Below, piece by piece: positions 5,665 through 12,793 of a stretch of DNA of 13,355 nucleotides. Under the pieces are notes generated by a model. The model was not told the DNA's origin, did not search any database, and worked only from the letters and a program-made list of their open reading frames with translations. Source of the DNA: Bacillota bacterium (GTDB taxonomy: Bacteria > Bacillota > Clostridia > Clostridiales > Caloramatoraceae). Where the stretch lies: assembly GCA_023415335.1 (NCBI GenBank), contig JAEZLD010000098.1, positions 1-13,355 of the forward strand, in the 5' to 3' direction. Both the position numbers and the translations under genes were made by a program. Each line of letters opens with the position of its first letter. Position 1 is the stretch's first letter.

Positions 5665-7725
5665 ATGGCATCTCGCAAAGAAAAAATCTATGATTATGTC
5701 CGTACATTTACCAAATCAATGATTGACTCAAAGGAACTAGAAAATAACGGTGTCGATGCCCTGAACATTGCTTTGACTCTGAAGCTGGATCGTGCCAATG
5801 TATCTAGGGAACTGAACACCTTATGGAAAGAGGGAAAGATTATTAAAATTCTGGGACGGCCTACCCTCTATGTGGAATACAGCTTAATAAAGACGGAATA
5901 CCCCAATCAGTACATACCTCTAGTTATCTCCAACGGTAATACCCTACCCAGCTTTATCCAGAAGTCAAAGCAAGAACCGCTTCTTAAGGATCCTTATAGC
6001 CAGTCCCCACTTGATAGCATTATAGGTTTTGCCGGAAGTCTGCATAGTGCTGTCGACCAGGCTATTTCTGCCGTATCTTACCCTCCCTTTGGTCTTCCCT
6101 TACTCTTACTAGGTAATGCTGGGGTCGGAAAAAGAAAATTTGCTGAAACCATTTACTTCTATTGCTTAAAAAACAACACTTTACCAAAGTGTGCTCAGTT
6201 TGTCATTGTCAATTGTCAAGACTATGCTAATGCTGAAGATCGTTTCTTTTCCCATCTGTTAGGATATAAAAAAAACAGCGCACTTAATATGAAGAGTGCG
6301 CCTGGTTTTATTGATGTTGCCAATCAAGGCATTGTCTATTTTGATGGGATACACAGACTATCTCCCAAATCCATTGATCTGGTTATTGACATTCTAAAAA
6401 ACGAATCCTACACCCAAATCGGTGACAGTCATCCTATGCCTCTTAAAGCAGAGTTCATTGCCTCTGTTGGCGAAAACGTTCAGATGAATATTCTGGAAAA
6501 TATACAGGATGCCTTCCCTATAGTAATTTCACTGCCTGATTTCGCTGATCGCCATGTTCTGGAAAAAATAGAGACTATCCTCTATCTTTTTACCCGTGAA
6601 TCATACTCTACTGGAAAAAGTATTCGAGTAGATAAATCTATTCTGACGGCTTTTGCAATGGCTCAATATCGAAAAAATGAGGCTCAGCTACGTGGCGAGA
6701 TTCAGTCTGCCTGTGCTAAAGCTTTGTTGGAGCAGTGCAGCAAATCGGTCCACATGGTAACAATAGAATTCGAGCATCTGTCGAACTCGGTTCTCTATGG
6801 AGTGTCCTCTTCTGCCTCCTCAGGTGAACTTTTACGTGCTCTATCCCTATATAAAGAAGCCTTTTTTATATGCGAAGCCAATGGTCACTGTGATGCCCTG
6901 GACTTTTACAAAACCCTTCAGCGTCAGCACTATAACGAAGATAAATCTTCCAAACAAGTTGGCAACACTCACCCATTGTCCATACTAATAGTCTGTCATG
7001 GTCAGGCTACCGCCTCTGATCTAAAAACTTACGCTGATAAATCTGTGGAACACACTAATGTGCAGACCCATGCAATTAATTATACTGAAGATATTTCCCT
7101 TGCTGAGCTTCTGGAACAAATGTGTATTGCCACCACCAACTTAAATCGGGGAAATGGTGTGTTGATTCTGGCAGATATGGAGCCAATTACCGGTATGGAA
7201 GCTGACATCATACGTAGAACTCAGCTTCCTTGCAAAATTATCCCTAATGTAACTCTTTCCTATTTAATCAATGCCATTAATAGGTGTTCTGAGGGTGCTT
7301 CCCTTGATGGCTTTTCTCATATAATGACTACAACATCTAAGGTCAATTATAGCGATCTATCCAAGGATGAGTTCATAAACCATCTGGTAAATGACATTCT
7401 GTCTCGCACCCTTCTTTTTGTCAATCCTAAGAAGGCAACCGATACTCTGCTTTACTCCTTGAACCTGATACTTGATCAGCTTGGACTAGTATATTCTCAA
7501 GAAATTGCAGTAAAATATCTTTCTCATGGAGTTCACATGATTGAGCGAATCCTACGGAATAACTCTCTGCCATACTATCAGCTAAAACAATTTACTAACG
7601 CAAATCATAAGCTGATGGACATAATTGCACAAAGCCTTAACTTAGTTAATGATACTTTTGGCATTTCTGTCCCTTCTAGTGAGGTTGCCTATCTGGCAGA
7701 GATATTCCTGATACAAGGGATGTAA
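5665..7725 (+). CDS. LevR-like PRD regulator with degenerate AAA+ domain
   Basis: A 686-residue transcription regulator. The N-terminal winged helix (about 1-70, with LDRANVSRELNTLWKEG as recognition region) is followed by a sigma-54-activator-type AAA+ domain (about 115-360), an EIIA-Man-like domain (about 437-545, H445 in IVCHG) and a C-terminal PRD (about 570-686, H621 and H624 in LSHGVHMIER). Walker A is intact (GNAGVGKR, 150-157). The sigma-54-contacting GAFTGA loop is replaced by NSALNM (204-209), the Walker B DE is DG (D227, G228), and the RR preceding the LP motif is DA (282-283). LevR is about 940 residues; PRD1 and the EIIB domain appear lost. AAGGAGGG precedes the ATG. PTS phosphorylation of the histidines probably controls it, and its target is likely the divergent PTS operon. 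DNA-binding is likely; sigma-54 activation is doubtful. Confidence 0.88.
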   Translation: MASRKEKIYDYVRTFTKSMIDSKELENNGVDALNIALTLKLDRANVSRELNTLWKEGKIIKILGRPTLYVEYSLIKTEYPNQYIPLVISNGNTLPSFIQKSKQEPLLKDPYSQSPLDSIIGFAGSLHSAVDQAISAVSYPPFGLPLLLLGNAGVGKRKFAETIYFYCLKNNTLPKCAQFVIVNCQDYANAEDRFFSHLLGYKKNSALNMKSAPGFIDVANQGIVYFDGIHRLSPKSIDLVIDILKNESYTQIGDSHPMPLKAEFIASVGENVQMNILENIQDAFPIVISLPDFADRHVLEKIETILYLFTRESYSTGKSIRVDKSILTAFAMAQYRKNEAQLRGEIQSACAKALLEQCSKSVHMVTIEFEHLSNSVLYGVSSSASSGELLRALSLYKEAFFICEANGHCDALDFYKTLQRQHYNEDKSSKQVGNTHPLSILIVCHGQATASDLKTYADKSVEHTNVQTHAINYTEDISLAELLEQMCIATTNLNRGNGVLILADMEPITGMEADIIRRTQLPCKIIPNVTLSYLINAINRCSEGASLDGFSHIMTTTSKVNYSDLSKDEFINHLVNDILSRTLLFVNPKKATDTLLYSLNLILDQLGLVYSQEIAVKYLSHGVHMIERILRNNSLPYYQLKQFTNANHKLMDIIAQSLNLVNDTFGISVPSSEVAYLAEIFLIQGM

Positions 7726-7820
7726 GTCATACATTTTTTTACTTTCCTAAATATGTCTTCTAATAAGAACATCCCCTATAAAAGCCATAATATTCTAATT
7801 TAATACTATCTCTTTTATTT

Positions 7821-7885
7821 TTTGTAAATTGAAAAATAACTTTCGTTTCGTTGAACCCTTTGTAAATGAAAAACTGATTTCCGTT
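7821..7885 (+). repeat. Imperfect 27-bp direct repeat, period 38
   Basis: Copy one (7821-7847) and copy two (7859-7885) share TTTGTAAA, TGAAAAA and a TTYCGTT end, with a one-base indel and a few substitutions between them. Confidence 0.6.
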
Positions 7886-8045
7886 ATTTTAGTGTTCTTA
7901 AGCTTTAAAATTTGGCTGAAATAGCATATCATTCTCATAAGACAACAATAAATCAGATATTTTCCGCATCAAAATAAGACCGCCTGATTTTTTCTGCAAT
8001 ACTAAATCCCGTTTCGCACATGATTGTGGAAGTTAGTTTTTCATT
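7865..8045. repeat. Inverted repeat pair, 18-bp arms 145 bp apart
   Basis: AATGAAAAACTGATTTCC (7865-7882) faces GGAAGTTAGTTTTTCATT (8028-8045). Sixteen of 18 positions pair. The left arm is also the second copy of the direct repeat above. The arrangement looks like the ends of a small non-autonomous or decayed element; no flanking target duplication was identified. Confidence 0.5.
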
Positions 8046-8073
8046 TTAAGTAAACTTCTTTATATTGAAATTG

Positions 8074-8102
8074 TTGAAGGTCTAGCCAACATATATTATA
8101 CT
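8074..8102 (+). promoter_or_regulatory. Promoter of alpha/beta hydrolase gene
   Basis: -35 TTGAAG (8074-8079), 17-bp spacer and -10 TATACT (8097-8102), placing the start about 32 bases before the ATG. A good AAAGGAG lies at 8128-8134. Confidence 0.65.
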
Positions 8103-8140
8103 TAAGTGTAAAATTATGTATTTTTATAAAAGGAGACTGT

Positions 8141-9091
8141 ATGATTAATAAAATCCATTATTATACTGAATACGTCAACATAAATGGTATTGCCCAGTTC
8201 TTCATGCATTATCCTGGTTCTCATGAGGAAGCTCCTGTTCTTCTGTTTGTTCATGGAGGACCAGGAATGGTAGAATCCATCTTTTCTCATGCTTTTCAAG
8301 AGGATATATTAGACTTATATACTGTTGTTCATTGGGATCAAAGAGGCTCTGGAAAAACCTTATCAAAGAACAATAAGAAATACCCGACTATGGATGAGCT
8401 GTTAGATGATTTATTTCAAGTGGTTGACTATTTGAAAGCAAAATATAATAGACCAAAAATTGTTATTTTAGGACACTCTTTCGGAAGTGTTCTAGGGACA
8501 CTATATGTTCTAAAACATCCTGAGAATATACTTTATTATATAGGCGCAGGACAAGTTATCAGTATTTCTGAGAACGAAAGAGTTGGCTATGACAAACTAA
8601 AAGAGCTCATTATAAGGGCTGATAATAAAAAGGATTTTTCTAAGCTCGAAAAAATAGGAGCTTATCCTGAAAACAATTATGATAAATCTATGATTAAAAA
8701 GATTCAAATTGTAAGATTGCTGCAAGGCAAATATAATATAGGAATGGATTTCCTGCCCATTTTAAAAAACCTGCTCCATAGTCCTATTTTTAAACCATCT
8801 GATATTATAAGCATGGTCAGTGGCATGAAAGATAATGTTAAGCTATGGGAATTCATGTTTTCCCATAGCTTAGCCCAAGAGTCCAACGAATATCAAATTC
8901 CCGTTTATTACATTGTGGGTAGTAGGGATTTTCAAGCACCCAATACCATAGCAGAAGCATATTTTAATACTATTGATGCACCACATAAGAAGCTTTTAGT
9001 AGTAGAAGATGCTGGACACTTTATGATGCTTGACCAGCCCAAATTATTTGCAGATGCATTAAGCAAAATACGAAATGCAGAGCAAGATTAA
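8141..9091 (+). CDS. Alpha/beta hydrolase, proline-iminopeptidase-like
   Basis: A 316-residue single-domain alpha/beta hydrolase of the S33 peptidase-like group. The oxyanion motif HGGPG is at 38-42, WDQRGSG at 65-71 and the nucleophile elbow GHSFG at 111-115 with S113. The acid is D263 in VGSRDF and the base H293 in DAGHF, giving a complete catalytic triad. The lid region (about 140-245) is long and lysine-rich. There is no signal peptide, so it is cytoplasmic. HGGPG with DQRGSG is characteristic of proline iminopeptidases and related acylaminoacyl or epoxide hydrolases; the true substrate is not evident. The gene is monocistronic, with its own promoter and AAAGGAG, and ends at a hairpin shared with the convergent CPBP gene. 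Confidence 0.92.
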   Translation: MINKIHYYTEYVNINGIAQFFMHYPGSHEEAPVLLFVHGGPGMVESIFSHAFQEDILDLYTVVHWDQRGSGKTLSKNNKKYPTMDELLDDLFQVVDYLKAKYNRPKIVILGHSFGSVLGTLYVLKHPENILYYIGAGQVISISENERVGYDKLKELIIRADNKKDFSKLEKIGAYPENNYDKSMIKKIQIVRLLQGKYNIGMDFLPILKNLLHSPIFKPSDIISMVSGMKDNVKLWEFMFSHSLAQESNEYQIPVYYIVGSRDFQAPNTIAEAYFNTIDAPHKKLLVVEDAGHFMMLDQPKLFADALSKIRNAEQD

Positions 9092-9110
9092 TAGTAAAAT
9101 ACATACTAAA

Positions 9111-9150
9111 AGAGCCAATTACTCCTTATATAATTGAAGTAATTGGCTCT
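9111..9150. terminator. Bidirectional hairpin between convergent genes
   Basis: A perfect 13-bp stem AGAGCCAATTACT (9111-9123) / AGTAATTGGCTCT (9138-9150) with a 14-base loop. On the minus strand it is followed by TTTT. The plus-strand tail is only moderately T-rich. Position between convergent genes fits a shared terminator. Confidence 0.8.
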
Positions 9151-9214
9151 ACAAATTTCTATTATCACAATACTCTCATTCAGTCTAATAATAGCTTTGT
9201 CTTAAGATGCAGTA

Positions 9215-10024
9215 TTAAAGAATGTTCTCACATTCTTCCACACCATGATGTTTAACACCCCACTTTTTTATTATAATAAGTGCGATGATAATCATTATAA
9301 TTGCTGTAACGAATCCTGTTTCTCCCACGAAATAGGCCTGTTTGCTTGCCTTTGTCAGTGGTCCAAATATTAACTGATCAAAATAATTATGGCTTGCATG
9401 AAAAATAATAGCTGGCCACACACTCTTTGATTTGAAACGGAAATAGGCCATTATCGCTGTCATTGCAATAACTTCAATTACAAACATTGGAAGCTGATAC
9501 CAGACACTTGTTCCAGAGTTGTATACTCCTGCTATCATTAGTGGAAAATGCCACACAGCCCAAATTAACCCACTCAATATAATCGATACTTTGACATTCC
9601 ATAGTTGTGCCATCCTTGGCAATAAAAAGCCTCTCCATCCAATCTCCTCACCGGCTGCAGGTAATATAGCAGAAGGTATTAATAATAGCAGCGTTACAAC
9701 TGAGTCAGAATAAACTTTACCAGTAAATGCTGTCGGTTTAAAAATCCAATATGGTCCATATGACAATCCCAAGTAAATAATTGGAATGATTATGCTTACC
9801 AGAATATATTTAAACTCACATCTGTTCCATCCTAATATCTTTTCCTTTGGATAATATCTGGCTCTTACTATAAATGCTGCTGCTGCAGGACAAAACATCA
9901 ATATACTCGTCATTCCAGCTGCAGCATCACCACCCTTTATTCTAATGTAATAACAAATGGTGCTTAATACTAATGTGATTAATAAAAATAACCCAACCGA
10001 CTTCCTATCCCTTGCCTCTCCCAT
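9215..10024 (-). CDS. CPBP-family intramembrane metalloprotease
   Basis: A 269-residue integral membrane protein of the CPBP/Abi family (PF02517). The three active-site motifs are intact: EEIGWRGFLLP (E126, E127, R131), WAVWHFP (H159) and FHASHN (H209, H212, N213). About seven or eight hydrophobic segments are visible, the last at 238-252, followed by a short charged tail. Relatives include Rce1-type CAAX proteases and bacteriocin self-immunity proteins. No prenylation or bacteriocin gene lies nearby, so the substrate is unknown; no precursor peptide was seen. The start is supported by AAGGAGGAAAA just upstream. A possible -10 TATAAT (10093-10098) has only a poor -35. It is single-gene and convergent with the alpha/beta hydrolase. 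Confidence 0.92.
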   Translation of the reverse strand: MGEARDRKSVGLFLLITLVLSTICYYIRIKGGDAAAGMTSILMFCPAAAAFIVRARYYPKEKILGWNRCEFKYILVSIIIPIIYLGLSYGPYWIFKPTAFTGKVYSDSVVTLLLLIPSAILPAAGEEIGWRGFLLPRMAQLWNVKVSIILSGLIWAVWHFPLMIAGVYNSGTSVWYQLPMFVIEVIAMTAIMAYFRFKSKSVWPAIIFHASHNYFDQLIFGPLTKASKQAYFVGETGFVTAIIMIIIALIIIKKWGVKHHGVEECENIL

Positions 10025-10231
10025 TACTTTTCCTCCTTATAATATAAAAGAAACTCCCTACAAATTCAAATATTCCTTATATAGTAATAACTATTATATT
10101 TTACCATTCGGAAATCAAAGAAGCAATTGGATTTTTATGGCATTTTACTAACAAGCTTGCATCTCTATATTTTATTATACTATAGATAAATGATAAATAT
10201 ATTCCTTCTCTGCCAGACTATTTGTCCATTA

Positions 10232-10262
10232 TAAAAGGTGTCCTGACAGAATCAAGACACCT
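10232..10262 (-). terminator. Intrinsic terminator of GntR regulator gene
   Basis: On the minus strand AGGTGTC and GACACCT (10256-10262 and 10236-10242) form a 7-bp stem with an inner TGA/TCA pairing, followed by TTTTAT. It is about 50 bp past the stop codon of the GntR-type gene. Confidence 0.78.
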
Positions 10263-10314
10263 CATATATTCTTATCTTTAAAACAGAATACATTCAGAAT
10301 ATAATAAAGACCTG

Positions 10315-11025
10315 CTACACATACTTTTCTGCTAATACATCGATTCCGCGGGTAAGAATATCACGGATTGCCTTTTCTGCCATTTCCTCATCCTTAGCGG
10401 AAATAGCATCAAGTACCTTTTGATGATGGTCAGCACTAGCAGCACAATCTGCTGGACACACCTCATAGTGCCTGCGGGTCAATGTGCGGATAATGGATTC
10501 AAACCCTCGAAAAATCATGCTATATATACTGTTGCCGCTAGCCTGGGCCAACCCATAATGAAACTTATATACCAGGTCACCTATATTTGCATCAGGCTCC
10601 TTCATGGCTAATACCAACTGCTGCATCTCCTCCATTGTGCTTTCATAAATATGCGTACATGCACAACGGGCACACTCAGTCTCAAGCCAAAGCCTGGCAT
10701 TCATCATGTCAGCAAACAGTGAATAGTCAAGCTCAGTAGAATCATAGCTCATTAATGCAGCCAGGGATTGAGGGGTAGGATGCTTACGGTAATCGCTTAC
10801 CATAATGCCTCGCCTGGGCACAATTTCTAAAAAACCATCAGCATTAAGCGCAAGTATAGCCTGATGCAGAGAGCTGCGGCTGATTCCCATCTGCTCAGCC
10901 ATGTCACGTTCAGCAGGAAGCCACTGGCCAGGCTGCAGTTCTCCAGAAAGTATCTTTCCCAGCAGGCTCTGCAGAACAGTCTCCTTTAAAGACGGAGCAT
11001 TCAATTTATTAAAAATTGTGCTCAC
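10315..11025 (-). CDS. GntR-family regulator, FadR subgroup (FCD domain)
   Basis: A regulator of 236 residues from the start chosen here. The N-terminal winged helix has LSGELQPGQWLPAERDMAEQ and the recognition helix SRSSLHQAILAL. The C-terminal all-helical FCD domain shows DLVYKFHYGLAQASGN and HHQKVLDAI. Two metal/ligand positions are visible (D153/H159 and H203/H204, numbered from the upstream GTG), but the usual third His near the C-terminus (family MRDHL-like) reads IRDIL, so ligand binding may be altered. The start is GTG at 11025, because GAGGTGA (11031-11037) is well spaced for it. A GTG at 11034 would add three residues but overlaps the ribosome binding site. It is divergent from the flavoprotein operon and probably represses it through TGGT-ATA-ACCA. 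Confidence 0.92.
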   Translation of the reverse strand: MSTIFNKLNAPSLKETVLQSLLGKILSGELQPGQWLPAERDMAEQMGISRSSLHQAILALNADGFLEIVPRRGIMVSDYRKHPTPQSLAALMSYDSTELDYSLFADMMNARLWLETECARCACTHIYESTMEEMQQLVLAMKEPDANIGDLVYKFHYGLAQASGNSIYSMIFRGFESIIRTLTRRHYEVCPADCAASADHHQKVLDAISAKDEEMAEKAIRDILTRGIDVLAEKYV

Positions 11026-11030
11026 CGGAA

Positions 11031-11037
11031 TCACCTC
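11031..11037 (-). promoter_or_regulatory. Ribosome binding site deciding GntR start
   Basis: Minus-strand GAGGTGA, five bases before the GTG at 11025. The alternative GTG at 11034 lies within this element, which argues against it. Confidence 0.7.
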
Positions 11038-11063
11038 TATTTATTTTATAAACTTCATAAATC

Positions 11064-11092
11064 ATAATATCAAACAACTTCCATAAACTCAA
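11064..11092 (-). promoter_or_regulatory. Promoter of GntR regulator gene
   Basis: Minus-strand -35 TTGAGT (11087-11092), 17-bp spacer and -10 TATTAT (11064-11069). The start would be near 11057, about 32 bases before the GTG. The perfect palindrome GATAATTATC (11093-11102) adjoins the -35. Confidence 0.65.
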
Positions 11093-11105
11093 GATAATTA
11101 TCCAT
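11070..11105 (-). CDS. Possible 11-codon leader peptide
   Basis: ATG at 11105 opens MDNYLEFMEVV and a TGA, preceded by a strong GGAGGAAA ten bases upstream. It lies between the two divergent genes. Its sequence overlaps the predicted -35 and -10 of the GntR promoter, so it could be translated only from a promoter further upstream. No function was recognised. It may be a real upstream ORF, a remnant or chance. Confidence 0.25.
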   Translation of the reverse strand: MDNYLEFMEVV

Positions 11106-11160
11106 GGGAATATTTCCTCCTCACATTCCTGCAAAAGAAACGGATGCATCTGTAAATCTA

Positions 11161-11189
11161 TTGAAATTGCTATGCTTGTTTGTTACAAT
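11161..11189 (+). promoter_or_regulatory. Promoter of flavoprotein operon
   Basis: -35 TTGAAA (11161-11166), 17-bp spacer and -10 TACAAT (11184-11189); the predicted start is near 11196. Confidence 0.78.
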
Positions 11190-11204
11190 AATAGCAAGGA
11201 TAAT

Positions 11205-11219
11205 GGTGGTATAACCACC
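11205..11219. promoter_or_regulatory. FadR-type operator GGTGGT-ATA-ACCACC
   Basis: A perfect 6-bp inverted repeat around ATA whose core is TGGT-ATA-ACCA (11207-11217), matching the TGGTnnnACCA consensus of FadR-group GntR regulators. It begins about ten bases past the predicted start of the flavoprotein operon, an ordinary repressor position. The likely binder is the GntR protein encoded next door. Confidence 0.78.
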
Positions 11220-11248
11220 CACCAATTTAATTTTGAAAGGAGACCTTT

Positions 11249-12793
11249 ATGGCTAAGTATGATGTAGTCGTAGTAGGTGCCGGCAATGCTGGTCTATCGG
11301 CGGCGATTCAAATGGCAATGTCAGGCAAAAAGACTCTTTTAATCGAACAGCACAACCTTCCAGGTGGCTGTGCTTCCAGCTTCCGCAGGGGACGTTTTGA
11401 AATCGAACCATCACTGCACGAATTATGTGACCTGGGTCCTGTTTCTAACCCTGGAGATGTCCGTGATATTATGGACAACTATGGGGTTAATGTAGACTGG
11501 ATTGAGTGTCCTGACTGTTTCCGTGTTATTACTACGGGCTCTGATGGCAAGCCTCTGGATGTAACCATGCCATCTGGTATTGATAATTTTATTGCAAAGA
11601 TGGAAGAGTACGTTCCTGGCAGTAAGTCAAAGATGGTTGCTCTATTTGAACTGTTCCAGGAAATCCTGGATGGTATAGCTTACATTACTGCTTCTAATGG
11701 GCATGCAGATTCGAGTGTGCTTAAAGAAAAATATCCTAACATGCTGCGCACTGGTGCCTATTCCACTAAGAAGGTATTCGATGCCTTAAAATTGCCTCAG
11801 AAGTGTCAGGATATCCTTTCCACCTATTGGTCCTACCTTGGTGTGGATATGGAGCATCTGGCTTTCATCCACTACGCTGCCATGGTGCACAAATATGTCT
11901 CCCGCGGTGCCTATATTCCTGCCCACACATCTCATGAAATCTCTGTTTCCATGACAGAGCGTTTTCGTGAGCTAGGCGGTGAAATATGGTTTAATTGCCG
12001 TGCAGAAGAATTCCTCTTTAATGGTGACAGGCTCTGTGGTGTCAGAACCAGCCTTGGCACTATTGACTGCGATTATGTTCTCGCCAACATTAATCCCGAT
12101 ATTATCTATGGCAAAATGATGCCTAAGGAATTAGTACCTGAACGTGAGAAAAAGCTCTCTGCTGCACGCAATCAGAATTTCGGAGCACGCATGTTTACTG
12201 CATATTTCTGTTTGGATATTCCTGCAGAAGAGCTGGGCATTAAGGATTACTCCATATTCATGGCAGGCACAGCAGATTCCGCTGTTGAATACAAAAATCT
12301 GCTTAACGGATTTGATACCAACGATTATGCAATTTTCTTATGCTATAACATTGCTAATCCAAAAATGTCCCCTGAAGGCACATGTATCTGCTCCTTCACA
12401 AGCTTTGGTTCTCCAAAGGATTGGGACAACCTGAGTCAGAAGGACTATTTTGCCTTCAAGAATAAGTTCACCAGAAAATTTCTGAATACCCTGAAGGAAA
12501 AAGCCGGAATAGACCTGTCGGGACATATTGAAGAGGTGGCTGTTGCCTCCCCATGGACCTTTGCCCGTTATCTCGGCACACCCGAGGGCAGCGTATACGG
12601 CCACGAGACTAAGGACTGGGATGGGATGATGGCCCGTATGATGATGCTTGGCAGTGATTATCCTATTAAAGGACTACGCCCTATAGGTGCCGCCGGTCCT
12701 CGTGGCGACGGTTACAGTGCTGCGTACATATGCGGCCAGCTTATGGCAAGGTTAGCCCTTAAGGACATGGCTGAAGAAGGAGGTAATGAGTAA
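11249..12793 (+). CDS. FAD-dependent oxidoreductase, phytoene-desaturase-like
   Basis: A 514-residue flavoprotein of the CrtI/phytoene desaturase and amine-oxidase-like superfamily. The N-terminal Rossmann motif GAGNAG (10-15), the acidic E33 ending the second strand and PGGCASSF (38-45) bind FAD. The C-terminal GLRPIGAAGPRGDGYSAAY (from 475) is the second FAD-contact segment typical of this superfamily. Members oxidise, reduce or isomerise hydrophobic polyenes, retinoids and related molecules; the substrate here is unknown. AAAGGAG precedes the ATG. The next gene overlaps its stop (TAATG) and encodes a likely electron donor, so the pair may work as a reductase. Hydrophobic residues are spread through the protein, but no clear membrane helix or signal peptide is visible. 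Confidence 0.88.
   Translation: MAKYDVVVVGAGNAGLSAAIQMAMSGKKTLLIEQHNLPGGCASSFRRGRFEIEPSLHELCDLGPVSNPGDVRDIMDNYGVNVDWIECPDCFRVITTGSDGKPLDVTMPSGIDNFIAKMEEYVPGSKSKMVALFELFQEILDGIAYITASNGHADSSVLKEKYPNMLRTGAYSTKKVFDALKLPQKCQDILSTYWSYLGVDMEHLAFIHYAAMVHKYVSRGAYIPAHTSHEISVSMTERFRELGGEIWFNCRAEEFLFNGDRLCGVRTSLGTIDCDYVLANINPDIIYGKMMPKELVPEREKKLSAARNQNFGARMFTAYFCLDIPAEELGIKDYSIFMAGTADSAVEYKNLLNGFDTNDYAIFLCYNIANPKMSPEGTCICSFTSFGSPKDWDNLSQKDYFAFKNKFTRKFLNTLKEKAGIDLSGHIEEVAVASPWTFARYLGTPEGSVYGHETKDWDGMMARMMMLGSDYPIKGLRPIGAAGPRGDGYSAAYICGQLMARLALKDMAEEGGNE

Larger units (their letters stand above)
7726..8073. other. Intergenic stretch with degenerate repeats
   Basis: No gene was found here. It contains a direct repeat and an inverted repeat described separately. 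On the minus strand a frame from about 8030 to 7905 is open, ending in PNFKA and a stop, but has no ribosome binding site and matches nothing recognised. It may be eroded mobile-element or pseudogene DNA. No clear terminator follows the regulator gene. Confidence 0.45.

Noticed and set aside
9215..10024. CPBP protease as part of a bacteriocin or peptide pheromone system
   Set aside because: No small precursor, exporter or immunity gene is adjacent; only the generic family call is supported.
12144..12434. 96-codon frame inside the FAD oxidoreductase gene
   Set aside because: Out-of-frame shadow; the overlapping frame has clear FAD motifs at both ends.
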